From positions 1 to 58,609 of the forward strand of contig JAZBPA010000189.1 in NCBI GenBank assembly GCA_036351435.1: a DNA stretch of 58,609 bases, given 5' to 3'. Source of the stretch: JAAUQA01 sp036351435. Its GTDB lineage: Bacteria; Pseudomonadota; Gammaproteobacteria; Competibacterales; Competibacteraceae. The position numbers were made by a program, and so were the translations under genes. Position 1 is the stretch's first letter; each line of letters starts with the position of its first letter. Below, piece after piece: positions 33,852 to 42,356 of the stretch. The notes below the pieces were generated by a model. It saw only the letters and a list, made by a program, of their open reading frames with translations. It was not told where the DNA came from and searched no databases.

Positions 33852-35237
33852 TCACTCCGGGTTCGTTTTGAGGTCTTGATTGATCGGTAGACGAATACAT
33901 ACCTGCAACCCGCCAGCGGGTTCATTGCTTGCCGATATTTCGCCGCCATGCAGGCGTATGGCGCGTTTCGCAATCGCCAAGCCGAGGCCATGACCTCCGC
34001 TTTTGCGGTCGCGGGCGTCGCCCACTCGCACAAACGGTTCAAACAACTTCGTCAACATCTCTTCGGGTACACCGGGACCGTGATCGCGCACTTGAATCAG
34101 TAACCAGCCGGGCTGTTTAGGCGCTGGCTCCAACACGATGTCGACTGTGGTATTTTCCTCTGTGTAGTTGGCGGCGTTACGCACCACGTTTTCCAGAGCG
34201 CTTCTCAGTAAAGCCTCGTTGGCCTGAATGATCGCTGCCACACTGTTGACAATCCGCACCTGACGATTCAATGCGCGTGCCTCAAAATCCGTACTTTCAA
34301 CAATGTCCTGCAGCAGCTCATTAATTGCAACCGGCTCTGTCAAGGAAAGCACTGTGCCGGATTCCAGGCGAGTGAGTGATAGGAGTTGACTGATCAGCTC
34401 ATTAAGGCGCTCGGTCTCACGCTCGATTCGATCTAGCTCAGCTTCTGCCTTTTCCGGTCCGCGCTGACGCGCCAGACCCAGAGCTACATGCAGGCGCGCC
34501 AAGGGAGAGCGTAGTTCATGGGAAACATCGCTGAGCAGCTGCTTTTGCGCGTCAATGAGGTTTTGCAATTGTCCAGCCATATGGTCGAAATCACACGCGA
34601 GATCAGCGATTTCATCGCGCCGTCTGCCCATCGAGGGTGCTACGCGTAGAGTGAGGTCACCCGCTGCGAAGTGCCGGGTAGCGCGGCTGAGTCGTCGTAT
34701 CGGTTTGGTGAGATAACCGGCCAACAGCCCGCACACTAACCCACTAACCAGCGCAGCTACGACAATAGGAATAGCGATGACCCTTGGTCTGCCCAGCACG
34801 CGATTAAGGGTTACTGCCTGAAAGTCCGGAACTAACCGATAAATGCTGCCATCCGGCAAGCTAATATGATCCCGATGCCGAGGGGGTCGCCTTCTATCCT
34901 CTTGGCGTGACTTCCATCTACGTTGTAAACGTTCAGCGAGGTGTGGTGATACCGGACGATTAAGCAAATCCTTGCCGTCCGGATTGATTAATAAAAATGG
35001 GATTGCTTCACTACGATCCAAGTTGTTGAGCCACGCCTTGAGTCCTTCAACCCCGTCCTGTTTGGCGATGAGACTTGCTTCTTGGACATAGGCAGCTTGT
35101 CGGGCACGCGGATTGTCTAAGGATTCCAGAGCGCGCGTGCGTTCCAGAAACAGCGAAGCCGACAGCAGGCTGGCACCAGCGAACACTATCAATGAGAACC
35201 AAAATGAGAAGAAGATTTTCCAGAATAGTCGGTGCAT
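33852..35237 (-). CDS. CpxA-like sensor histidine kinase
   Basis: A 461-residue kinase: membrane helix at about 5-28 (FWKIFFSFWFSLIVFAGASL), a periplasmic domain of about 120 residues, a second membrane helix (VIAIPIVVAALVSGLVCGLL), HAMP (TKPIRRLSRATRHFAAGDLT), H box LLSDVSHELRSPLARLHVAL, N box LENVVRNAANYT, and DHGPGVPEEML with GLGLAIAKRAIRLHGGEI. The Ser after HELR (HELRSPL) and overall plan match CpxA. It follows the regulator gene by 12 bases on the same strand. The ATG at 35237 (MHRLFWK) is preferred to 35249. Confidence 0.9.
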   Translation of the reverse strand: MHRLFWKIFFSFWFSLIVFAGASLLSASLFLERTRALESLDNPRARQAAYVQEASLIAKQDGVEGLKAWLNNLDRSEAIPFLLINPDGKDLLNRPVSPHLAERLQRRWKSRQEDRRRPPRHRDHISLPDGSIYRLVPDFQAVTLNRVLGRPRVIAIPIVVAALVSGLVCGLLAGYLTKPIRRLSRATRHFAAGDLTLRVAPSMGRRRDEIADLACDFDHMAGQLQNLIDAQKQLLSDVSHELRSPLARLHVALGLARQRGPEKAEAELDRIERETERLNELISQLLSLTRLESGTVLSLTEPVAINELLQDIVESTDFEARALNRQVRIVNSVAAIIQANEALLRSALENVVRNAANYTEENTTVDIVLEPAPKQPGWLLIQVRDHGPGVPEEMLTKLFEPFVRVGDARDRKSGGHGLGLAIAKRAIRLHGGEISASNEPAGGLQVCIRLPINQDLKTNPE

Positions 35238-35249
35238 TGAAGGTGGCAC

Positions 35250-35948
35250 TCAGGAGTGGGTGTACTGGTAGCCGAAACCGCGGATCGTCTTGATTCGTTC
35301 TTCACCACTCGCTAATGGCCCAAGCTTTTTGCGCAGGCTACTGAGATGCATGTCGATGCTGCGGTCATAGCGGGTTAGTTCCCTGCCCAATGCGCGCTCC
35401 GATAACTCGGCTTTAGATACGACATGGCCAGCTTCACGCAGCAGCACTTCAAGTACGCTGTACTCGGTGCTAGTCATAACCACGGGCTGTCCGGCAATGG
35501 CAACTGTGCGCGAGCCGGTTTGCATTTCCAGATCTCCGAGTTTTAAGGTATCTGGCAAATTCGGGTTTTCCGGGTTTTCAGATGGTAATTGTGCACGCCT
35601 TAGAATGGCGCGGATGCGAGCAACCAACACCCGCGGATTGCAAGGCTTGGGTAGATAGTCGTCGGCACCCAATTCCAGGCCAACGATGCTGTCCACATCC
35701 TCGCCGCGGGCTGTGAGCATCAGCACCGGTAGTTGAGAATCTTTGCGCAATTCGCGCAACACGTCAAAGCCATTGAGCTGCGGCATCATTACATCAAGCA
35801 CCATCAAATCATATGTGCTTGTCTTAGCCAGACGCAGCGCGGCTTCGCCATCATGCGTCGTTTCTACCTGGAAACCTTCGACCTCCAAGTATTCCTTTAA
35901 CATCCCGCACAATTCAATGTCATCATCTGCCAGCAGTATAGGGTTCAT
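35250..35948 (-). CDS. CpxR-like response regulator (OmpR family)
   Basis: A 232-residue regulator: receiver domain with LADDDIELCGMLKEYLEVEG, phospho-acceptor Asp in LMVLDVMMPQLNG and Lys in DDYLPKPCNPR. A winged-helix domain follows (MTSTEYSVLEVLLREAGHVV, then HLSSLRKKLGPLASGEERIK, then GFGYQY). The sequence is strongly like CpxR. The upstream region contains an exact CpxR-type box, and a Spy/CpxP-like gene diverges from the same space, so the group functions as an envelope-stress system with self-regulation. Confidence 0.93.
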   Translation of the reverse strand: MNPILLADDDIELCGMLKEYLEVEGFQVETTHDGEAALRLAKTSTYDLMVLDVMMPQLNGFDVLRELRKDSQLPVLMLTARGEDVDSIVGLELGADDYLPKPCNPRVLVARIRAILRRAQLPSENPENPNLPDTLKLGDLEMQTGSRTVAIAGQPVVMTSTEYSVLEVLLREAGHVVSKAELSERALGRELTRYDRSIDMHLSSLRKKLGPLASGEERIKTIRGFGYQYTHS

Positions 35949-36042
35949 TCAAGTGGTTCCGGTCTCCGGTCAATCGTTCTAAAACCGCACTGTCATAGCC
36001 GCCCCGAGACATCACAGCTTCTCCAAGCGTTATTTACTCATC

Positions 36043-36057
36043 TTTACATAACTTTAC
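36043..36057 (-). promoter_or_regulatory. CpxR-type binding box GTAAA-N5-GTAAA
   Basis: On the minus strand the sequence is GTAAAGTTATGTAAA, which matches the known CpxR consensus GTAAA-N5-GTAAA exactly. It lies 95 bases before the regulator gene and 97 bases before the divergent Spy-like gene, so it can serve both. Confidence 0.75.
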
Positions 36058-36153
36058 TTACCTGCGACACACCTTGACATTGAGAATAGTTAACCTATCC
36101 CCATGCCCTGATCAACAGGGTGTTTAACTCACAAAGATCTGGAGATTTAGCTC

Positions 36154-36600
36154 ATGAAAAAATTATCCAAACCGGCAATAGCGGTAGTATTGATTGTTAG
36201 CTCGCTGGGGCTGGCGGCTACGGTATCTGCCAAACCTGGTGGTGATCGAGATTGCGGACGCGGTGGTCAGCAGGGATTCAATGTAGAACGGATAGCCGAT
36301 AAATTGGATCTCAACGATGAACAACGGGTACAGATTGCAGCTGTCGTTGATAAATCAAGCCAGCAGATGGCTTCACTACGTGATCAAATGAAGGCGAATC
36401 GTGAACAGTTACGGGAACTGTCGCAGCAAAGCCCATTCGATGAAACGGCCGTACGCAATGTTGCTGATACCCAAGGCGACCTAAAGGCCAACATGATCGT
36501 GCTGCGCGCACAACAACGTGCCGAAATTAATGCAATCCTTACTGATGAGCAACGTGCTCAATGGGAAGAAAAACGGGGAAAAAGAGGACGGTATCGCTAA
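36154..36600 (+). CDS. Spy/CpxP-like periplasmic protein
   Basis: A 148-residue exported protein: signal peptide (KKLSKPAIAVVLIVSSLGLA) ending near VSAKP, then an all-helical domain with LTxxQ-type motifs LNDEQRVQIA and LTDEQRAQWEEKRGKRG. These motifs define the Spy/CpxP family of periplasmic chaperones and stress sensors, whose CpxP member restrains CpxA. It lies divergent from the CpxR-like gene across the CpxR box. The C-terminus is strongly basic. Confidence 0.9.
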   Translation: MKKLSKPAIAVVLIVSSLGLAATVSAKPGGDRDCGRGGQQGFNVERIADKLDLNDEQRVQIAAVVDKSSQQMASLRDQMKANREQLRELSQQSPFDETAVRNVADTQGDLKANMIVLRAQQRAEINAILTDEQRAQWEEKRGKRGRYR

Positions 36601-36621
36601 CTTCATTCTAAACTGACCACT

Positions 36622-36644
36622 CGGCGGCCCATAACGGGCCGCCG
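36622..36644. terminator. GC-rich hairpin after the Spy-like gene
   Basis: CGGCGGCCC and GGGCCGCCG form a perfect nine-pair stem around ATAAC, 21 bases after the stop codon. Only two T residues follow, so this is a hairpin of the terminator kind but without a strong U-tract. Confidence 0.55.
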
Positions 36645-36733
36645 TTGCCGAGGATTTCAGGGTCCAACAAACGAGTAAACGTTGCCCATTTGGGCCCGCA
36701 TTATCCCAATATTTCTTGGATAACAAGGATGTG

Positions 36734-37315
36734 CTAACCATCGGTTCGGTCCTCGTCGGGTTGTGGGGCAAGCGCTCTAACCAAGCTCTTGAGAAATTGG
36801 TCCCAGCGTTCAGCTCGATCATCGCCGGGGATCGCAAGGCGCATCACCTGCGGCAGAAGCACGGGGCCGACTGTGAGCATCAGCAGGGCGAAAAACAGCG
36901 GCTCGGGGTCAAACGCTGTATGCAAGGACCCCGAAGCCTGCAGCCCCCTAAGCATATCGACCTGCTGAGCGTAGTAAACTTTTCTTACGTCTGCCTCAAC
37001 CGGCTTACCACCCTGATCATGCAGACCTTCCTGGGCGACCAGCCGGATGAATTCGGCGTCTTTGGCCTGCTGACGACTCCAAAGCACGAGCATCTCCTCC
37101 AGACTCGGCGGTAGCGTTGCGAGGAATGCCTTCCGTTTGTTCAATTCGTGCCTCAGGGTTTCGCGATATAAGTTCTCCTTGTCCCTAAAATGTCGATAGA
37201 CGAGTGCCTTGTTGAGCTTTGCACGCTTCGCCACATGCTCCATCCGAACACCGTGGACCCCTCGCTCAGCAAATTCTACAGCGGCAGCACTCAAGATACG
37301 CTCAACCGTATTCAT
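36734..37315 (-). CDS. TetR-family transcriptional regulator
   Basis: A 193-residue regulator with a TetR HTH at residues 3-50 (ILSAAAVEFAERGVHGVRME, HVAKRAKLNKALVYRHFRDK, ENLYRETL). The C-terminal ligand domain is helical and unassigned. It is the second gene of an operon with the membrane/SRPBCC fusion, overlapping it by four bases. A candidate operator lies upstream of the first gene, which suggests the repressor controls its own operon. Confidence 0.92.
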   Translation of the reverse strand: MNTVERILSAAAVEFAERGVHGVRMEHVAKRAKLNKALVYRHFRDKENLYRETLRHELNKRKAFLATLPPSLEEMLVLWSRQQAKDAEFIRLVAQEGLHDQGGKPVEADVRKVYYAQQVDMLRGLQASGSLHTAFDPEPLFFALLMLTVGPVLLPQVMRLAIPGDDRAERWDQFLKSLVRALAPQPDEDRTDG

Positions 37316-38211
37316 GAGCAGAATGCCGGGGTAAGCTTAGGCGGTACTTCCGGCAGTGGGCGACCTTGCGCGACTTCGGCCATGCGGCTGATCATTGCTG
37401 CAAAATCACCGTCAATCCGCAGACCCATCAGGGTGACGATAAGCCAGCCCAAAGGCAGCGTTGGCGTGATCGACCACCAGACCTCGACCGTTGATCCCTC
37501 ACCATCTTCCTGCACGTTCCATCCGCCGAACATAACCTTCGCCGGATAGGGAAAGCCCGGTTCATTAGTCAGAAATCGGACTTCAAGCCGTCGCTCCTTG
37601 AGGTCAAAAATCTCACAAACCTCGGACCAGGTGTGGCTACTGGTGTTGGTACAGACACGAATGGTTCCCACGCCTGGTCGGGCACCGTCTCGGAGGGTTG
37701 ATGTGACAAGCGCTGGGCTGAATCGCGAGATTCCACCGAGATCGGCGATCGTCTCCCACATCGCCTGCGCTGGGGCAGCGACGTGGACACGGATACAGTG
37801 CCGGTATTCTCCACGGCCTCGCACCGGATCACAAAGCATCAACCGAATTCCTACCAGCTGCGCTACCGCCAATCCTCCGACCAACAGTGCAACAATCAGC
37901 ACAGCTACCTTCCCCGGATCAGTTAGCAGCCCCGGCACGAAGATCAATGGCACCGTGCAGACTAACCAACCGATATCAAGCGTAACGATTCCAAGTGCTC
38001 GGGCGGGTCGTATTTGGCAAACTATAAAGACAATAAGCACAGCAAACATCAACAGCATTCCGCCAAGAGAAGTCACAAGCCACTGCGGAATATTGCCCAG
38101 CCAGGGTACGATTTGAGCGCCGCCGAGTAGCAACGTGACACCGGTGAGGAGTGAAAATGCGGCATTTACCGAAAGCGTAACGCGAAGCAGATGAGATTGG
38201 GGGAGCGTCAT
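37312..38211 (-). CDS. Four-helix membrane protein fused to an SRPBCC (polyketide-cyclase-like) domain
   Basis: A 299-residue protein. Residues about 10-130 hold four membrane segments (for example VNAAFSLLTGVTLLLGG and VAVLIVALLVGGLAVAQLVG). Residues about 145-290 form an SRPBCC domain (IRVHVAAPAQAMWETIADLGG, then ISRFSPALVTSTLRDGARPG), a fold that binds hydrophobic ligands. The fusion places a ligand-binding domain on the cytoplasmic face next to a TetR regulator encoded in the same operon. The function is unknown. Confidence 0.75.
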   Translation of the reverse strand: MTLPQSHLLRVTLSVNAAFSLLTGVTLLLGGAQIVPWLGNIPQWLVTSLGGMLLMFAVLIVFIVCQIRPARALGIVTLDIGWLVCTVPLIFVPGLLTDPGKVAVLIVALLVGGLAVAQLVGIRLMLCDPVRGRGEYRHCIRVHVAAPAQAMWETIADLGGISRFSPALVTSTLRDGARPGVGTIRVCTNTSSHTWSEVCEIFDLKERRLEVRFLTNEPGFPYPAKVMFGGWNVQEDGEGSTVEVWWSITPTLPLGWLIVTLMGLRIDGDFAAMISRMAEVAQGRPLPEVPPKLTPAFCS

Positions 38212-38244
38212 AGTTGCCTCCGAGATTGATTATTATATGAAACG

Positions 38245-38260
38245 GTAACGTTATAGTTAC
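38245..38260. promoter_or_regulatory. Palindromic TetR operator candidate
   Basis: GTAAC and GTTAC frame a six-base centre (GTAACGTTATAGTTAC), with further partial symmetry outside (AACG...TGTT). It lies 34 bases upstream of the SRPBCC fusion gene, within its likely promoter. Palindromes of this size are typical TetR sites. Confidence 0.6.
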
Positions 38261-38423
38261 TCTGTTATGCTAAGTCAGTTACTGGATACGAAATACCTCT
38301 TGCCCATAAGGACTTGGCCCCTCTTCGATCTAGCGCTCTTTTCGCTTTGCTAGCTTGTGGGACACTTCTCCGAGATGGCGTGGCAATTTCCGTACAGCGC
38401 TCAATGGCAAAATTTCTGGATAG

Positions 38424-38572
38424 ATACCAATTCCCAAAATTTTCGATGCATTGAGCGGTTATGCTATAAGCAATACGCTGGGACGCGTGCGTAGCGAATG
38501 TATGCAGGACAGCACACTTGAGCGGCGCTGGCGTTACGCTCACAATGCATCAGCACCGATGAGAATTGGTAT
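38424..38572. repeat. MITE-like 149-bp element with terminal inverted repeats
   Basis: The ends are perfect 10-bp inverted repeats, ATACCAATTC at 38424-38433 and GAATTGGTAT at 38563-38572. Inside each there is a second matching block: GATGCATTG plus AGCG at 38445-38457 on one side and its complement GCTCACAATGCATC at 38538-38551 on the other. The element is flanked on both sides by TAG, a possible 3-bp target duplication. It has no gene of its own. The rest of the gap 38212-38704 holds the TetR operator and nothing else I can identify. Confidence 0.5.
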
Positions 38573-38704
38573 TAGGCTTTCGAATGGGCGGCTCATAATT
38601 CGAAGTTTCCCCGATAGACTCCAAGAATTGTAGAGCCGGGGGATATCCCTTGCTGCTTTAAATATCACTAAGAATCAGGCGTTACTACTTTTGAGAGCGG
38701 TTTT

Positions 38705-39370
38705 ATGTTCCGAAACTCGGCAGAATTAGAACTACTCGTTAGCAGTCGCTGGCATAGTCCCGCAGCAGAACAGAACAAAGGGCCGATTTTGGAGGCTCTA
38801 AAAAGCCGGTTACCGCGCACGGGTACCGTACTGGAAATCGCCAGCGGTACCGGCCAGCATGTAGTGCACTTTGCCCAAGCCTTGCCGCAATTGATCTGGC
38901 AACCCAGCGAGCCTGAGGATGAGTGGCGGGAAGCGATACGTTATCGAATAGCCGCCGCAAATCTCCACAATGTGAATTTACCCCTAGCGCTTGATGTGCT
39001 TGAGCAATCCTGGCCGATCAGTCAAGCCGATGCGATTCTGTGCAGCAATATGATCCATATTGCGCCGTGGGAGGCCACGCTCGCACTTCTTCAAGGTGCG
39101 GGTCGGCTTCTGTCCAACGGTGGGGTGATGTTTTTATATGGTCCCTATCGTCGTTTCGGCCAGCACACAGCCCCGAGTAATGCGGCATTTGACGCCGATC
39201 TGCGGATGCGCAATCCGAGCTGGGGCGTGCGCGATCTCGAAGAAGTAGCCCGGATTGCCCGGCAAGAGGGGCTTGAACTCAATGAGGTAATCGAAATGCC
39301 GGTTAATAATCTCAGCGTGGTTTTCGTAAAACGAGATGATTGCCAAGTGGATCACGAAACCGATGCTTAG
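38705..39370 (+). CDS. DUF938 SAM-dependent methyltransferase-like protein
   Basis: A 221-residue class I methyltransferase-like protein. The SAM motif is VLEIASGTGQHVVHFAQALP (residues 42-61), followed by WQPSEPEDEWREAI, then SNMIHIAPWEATLALLQGAG, RLLSNGGVMFLYGPY, and ending NNLSVVFVKRD. These runs are diagnostic for DUF938, found widely in gammaproteobacteria. The substrate is unknown. It stands alone on the plus strand. Confidence 0.92.
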   Translation: MFRNSAELELLVSSRWHSPAAEQNKGPILEALKSRLPRTGTVLEIASGTGQHVVHFAQALPQLIWQPSEPEDEWREAIRYRIAAANLHNVNLPLALDVLEQSWPISQADAILCSNMIHIAPWEATLALLQGAGRLLSNGGVMFLYGPYRRFGQHTAPSNAAFDADLRMRNPSWGVRDLEEVARIARQEGLELNEVIEMPVNNLSVVFVKRDDCQVDHETDA

Positions 39371-39443
39371 CCCTGGAAACAATGGCGATGCCAATATCCT
39401 GGACGAAATCAGCATCCCTGCTGCTTCGCCGGGCTGCTGCTCG

Positions 39444-40064
39444 TTAAAATATCCCCACCAAAATACGATGGGCTTCCTCAACTTGGTAACGTTGATAAAA
39501 GGGGCGGCGGAATAAATTATCTAAAATCGCGTCGATCTCCTGCAACGTCCCGAGGTATTCGCCAATATTCGGATCAAATACATGCAGCTGGTAGCGAAGA
39601 CCGGTAGGGATTGCTGTGAGGTTACAAAAGCCGGCAATCGCATGACCACCGCCCCTTACAAATCGCAATGACCAGGCCGTGGCTTTGCCGGGGCGGCCAA
39701 TGTCAGCCTTGAAACGATTCTTCAGATTCGTCATGCCCGCAACAGCGTTCAAGTTGGGAGGAACTGCAGCAATGACGGTTTGATCGGGATCGTAGGCAAG
39801 ATTATGCCTGGCTCCAAGGTTCAGTTGTGCTGCGTTGCGCCCCTGCTGACCGCGTTCTCGATTATATTGCTGTTGTTGCCGGATAATCGGCCATATTTGG
39901 TATTCCAACCATTGCAGTCGTTGTTCAGGCGTGTTGTCCGAGTCAACTTTCATGCGTGATAACCAAGCAGCGCACAGGGCTGCGCATACCCCTTGGCGTA
40001 TGTTCGGATCAGTCGTGGTGCGGTCAAGTAGTGCGCCTTGGGAAAATGAGTGAAGTGTAGACAT
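39444..40064 (-). CDS. YopT-type (C58-like) cysteine protease domain protein
   Basis: A 206-residue protein with an apparent catalytic triad in the order and context of the C58/YopT papain-like family: Cys27 in RQGVCAALCAAWLSRM, His141 in RGGGHAIAGFCNL, and Asp164 in HVFDPNIGEYLG. The spacing of about 114 and 23 residues between them fits a compact C58 domain. There is no signal peptide, and the N-terminal 20 residues are short and disordered-looking. YopT-type enzymes are often secreted effectors that clip prenylated Rho GTPases, but many relatives have unknown targets. No type III secretion gene is in the window. Confidence 0.65.
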   Translation of the reverse strand: MSTLHSFSQGALLDRTTTDPNIRQGVCAALCAAWLSRMKVDSDNTPEQRLQWLEYQIWPIIRQQQQYNRERGQQGRNAAQLNLGARHNLAYDPDQTVIAAVPPNLNAVAGMTNLKNRFKADIGRPGKATAWSLRFVRGGGHAIAGFCNLTAIPTGLRYQLHVFDPNIGEYLGTLQEIDAILDNLFRRPFYQRYQVEEAHRILVGIF

Positions 40065-40200
40065 TGCGCGTTTTCCAATTGATCAACGTATTGAGGATAC
40101 CCCTAATTGTTTGGAGGCTAAGCACAGTCCACGCCATGTCTTTAACCCAATGATTTGTAAAATTATATTTGGAATATACTAATTAACATACTGTTTAACG

Positions 40201-40238
40201 GTCCAAAATGGACACCGCAGCAACGGACCAAATTGGTC
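40201..40238. promoter_or_regulatory. Two similar palindromes upstream of the LPS gene cluster
   Basis: GTCCAAAATGGAC (40201-40213) and GACCAAATTGGTC (40226-40238) are both 13-base palindromes, with centres 25 bases apart and similar flanking CCG. They precede the WaaZ-like gene by about 100 bases, within the otherwise gene-free stretch 40065-40337. They may bind a dimeric regulator of the LPS genes. Confidence 0.45.
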
Positions 40239-40337
40239 TGCCGTGTCAAACTATGAACCGGATCGAGTCACTTAGAGTTACAATTCTAACGTTTTCATTG
40301 GAAATTCTGTTCCGCACAGCACTACTTTGGGTTTTTC

Positions 40338-41279
40338 ATGTATACCAAACTCAGGAGAAAAATTAAGCGATTAAGCATTCCGGCTGAACTCAAGCATATG
40401 CGCAAGTTACACCCCGATTTTCGCCTGATTGAGAGCAGCAACTCACCCGGTGCTTTCGATATCATCTGGAAAAAACAACGGATCGGCGTAACGCACCCAT
40501 TATCGAGCCTACCGAAGGCCGAGCAGTCTGCTTGCACTATTATTGCCAGCGGCCCTTCGCTGGCCGATTTTGACCTTGCTCAGCTTCACGGTCGGGTTTG
40601 CTTCGGTGTCAACGGCAGTATCGTAAAAGCTACGGAAAACACGCTACGTTTCACTTACTTCGTGGTCACTGACAAGAACTTTGCTCGTGACCGCTTCGAA
40701 TTGGTCAAACAAGGGATAGATTCCGGCGCCTATTGCTTATTCGGTTTTCGGGTACTCAACGAAATTGCCGAACGAGAACCCTCCTTGCTGGCTAGTAACA
40801 AGTTGTTTCTCATCCAGGAACTCAATGCTCGTTATGGGATACCTAAATTAAATCCGGCTGCATTTGATGACTGGGCGGCAGGTGAGCCGGATTTGCTCCT
40901 ATCCGCAACTGACCGGTTGAAAAGCGGCTGGGTGGGTTTCAGTAAATGCGTCGACAAGGGCGTGTTTACTGGGCAAACCGTCGTTTATTCCGCGGTTCAG
41001 GTCGCCTGTGCACTGGGCTTCAAACAGATATTTATACTCGGTATGGATCTCGGAGGAACCGGCACATTGGCACGGTTTTACGAATCCGGTAGCACGGTCG
41101 TTAGCAGTCGCTTGGATCGGGATTTCGAGCCCTATATCGTGCCGGCTTTTCGGTTGGCTCGACAAATCTGTGATGTTGAGGGCATTGGGCTTTACAATGT
41201 CTCGCCTCACAGTCGATTATCAGCCACCATTCTGCCAAAACTAACTTTTGACGATATGCTGACACAGTTAGACAATTGA
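40338..41279 (+). CDS. WaaZ-like/DUF115-type LPS core-modifying protein
   Basis: A 313-residue protein. CTIIASGPSLADFDLAQLHG and FGVNGSIVKA near residue 70-95, KGVFTGQTVVYSAVQVACAL, and FKQIFILGMDLGGTG are the features of the DUF115/WaaZ group. Members of that group act in LPS inner-core decoration (WaaZ adds a third Kdo). It begins a run of glycosyltransferase genes on the plus strand. The family match is moderate; a different sugar donor is possible. Confidence 0.65.
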   Translation: MYTKLRRKIKRLSIPAELKHMRKLHPDFRLIESSNSPGAFDIIWKKQRIGVTHPLSSLPKAEQSACTIIASGPSLADFDLAQLHGRVCFGVNGSIVKATENTLRFTYFVVTDKNFARDRFELVKQGIDSGAYCLFGFRVLNEIAEREPSLLASNKLFLIQELNARYGIPKLNPAAFDDWAAGEPDLLLSATDRLKSGWVGFSKCVDKGVFTGQTVVYSAVQVACALGFKQIFILGMDLGGTGTLARFYESGSTVVSSRLDRDFEPYIVPAFRLARQICDVEGIGLYNVSPHSRLSATILPKLTFDDMLTQLDN

Positions 41280-41362
41280 TCATTGTTACCCCGGATCCGG
41301 CCTATGGCAGGGCATACTAAAAATCAGCCTCGTTGAGGCGTACCTATTACTCGTCTACCCCA

Positions 41363-42319
41363 ATGAATACAGAACAGCCGGTCAAAATCTTCGTAGGTGC
41401 GCATGAAACCGAATTGCTCGCCTTTAAAGTATTAGAACATTCCATCAAACGACACACTGCGCTCGTTGTAGAGATGCGCACCGTCGATAATTCTTTGGCT
41501 CCCAACCCGCCGGACACTCGGTTCCTGGCTTATACGAATTTTTCCTATGGGCGTTTTGCCATCCCCAACCTGATGGGTTACCAGGGACGTGCGGTGTATA
41601 TGGACTCTGACATGCTGGTGTTCAAAGACATCGCCGAACTCTGGAACACGCCGTTTGACGGCGCTAAGATTCTGGTTGAAAGGGTGAGCGAGGCATCAAA
41701 GTGCAAAGGCCGTTTGACAGCGGTTATGCTACTGAATTGCCAGGCTCTGGATTGGCAGCCCGAGCAAATAATCGCAAGGCTTGGCAACGATTATGATTAT
41801 GAGCAACTGATGTCCATTCACCCGTTACTGGGCGAGGGGGATCTGCAGGATCGGCTGCCGCTCGGTTGGAATAGTCTTGATGAAGTGACCGAACACACTC
41901 GTTTACTGCACTTCACCAAGATTAAGACCCAGCCGTGGGTTTATCCGGCCCATCCGTGGGGTCAGCTATGGATCGATGAAGTCAAGATGATGTTGGACAA
42001 TGGCGCGCTAAGCTCTGAATTGATCAAGGATGAAGTCGCTCAAGGGCACGTTCGTCCTTCATTAGCGCTTGAGCTGGGGCTATCTGACCAACACCGGGGT
42101 AAGACATTTTCCGCCACGGCACTCGCGAAATACGACAAGCAAGCCGGTTACGTCATTCACAAGAAGCTATTCGAGGCCATGGCGCAACGGAAACAGGCCA
42201 AGCTAGCACGTGAGCGGGAACTTGACCCTATAGGGTTCCGCAAACGGCAAACTCGTCGGCGGCTCCGCAGTTTTATTCGCCACCCCGTTAAATTCTTGCT
42301 GAATCCCAACCGAGTTTAA
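41363..42319 (+). CDS. Glycosyltransferase, GT8-like
   Basis: A 318-residue enzyme with a GT-A type fold. The DxD metal motif is in GRAVYMDSDMLVFKDIAEL, preceded by RTVDNS and TRFLAYTNFSYGRFAIP. Later come AVMLLNCQALDW and LLHFTKIKTQPW. The last 60 residues are highly basic (KRQTRRRLRSFIRHPVKF) and suggest membrane or LPS association. The ATG at 41363 is used; the longer frame has no support. By context it adds a sugar to the LPS core. Confidence 0.8.
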   Translation: MNTEQPVKIFVGAHETELLAFKVLEHSIKRHTALVVEMRTVDNSLAPNPPDTRFLAYTNFSYGRFAIPNLMGYQGRAVYMDSDMLVFKDIAELWNTPFDGAKILVERVSEASKCKGRLTAVMLLNCQALDWQPEQIIARLGNDYDYEQLMSIHPLLGEGDLQDRLPLGWNSLDEVTEHTRLLHFTKIKTQPWVYPAHPWGQLWIDEVKMMLDNGALSSELIKDEVAQGHVRPSLALELGLSDQHRGKTFSATALAKYDKQAGYVIHKKLFEAMAQRKQAKLARERELDPIGFRKRQTRRRLRSFIRHPVKFLLNPNRV

Positions 42320-42356
42320 GCAGGCAACCCGGTCAGTCAAGACTGGGCGAGGTCCG

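Noticed and set aside
38265..38543. Minus-strand open frame of 92 codons before the DUF938 gene
   Set aside because: It runs through the inverted-repeat element, has no recognisable protein features and no ribosome site.
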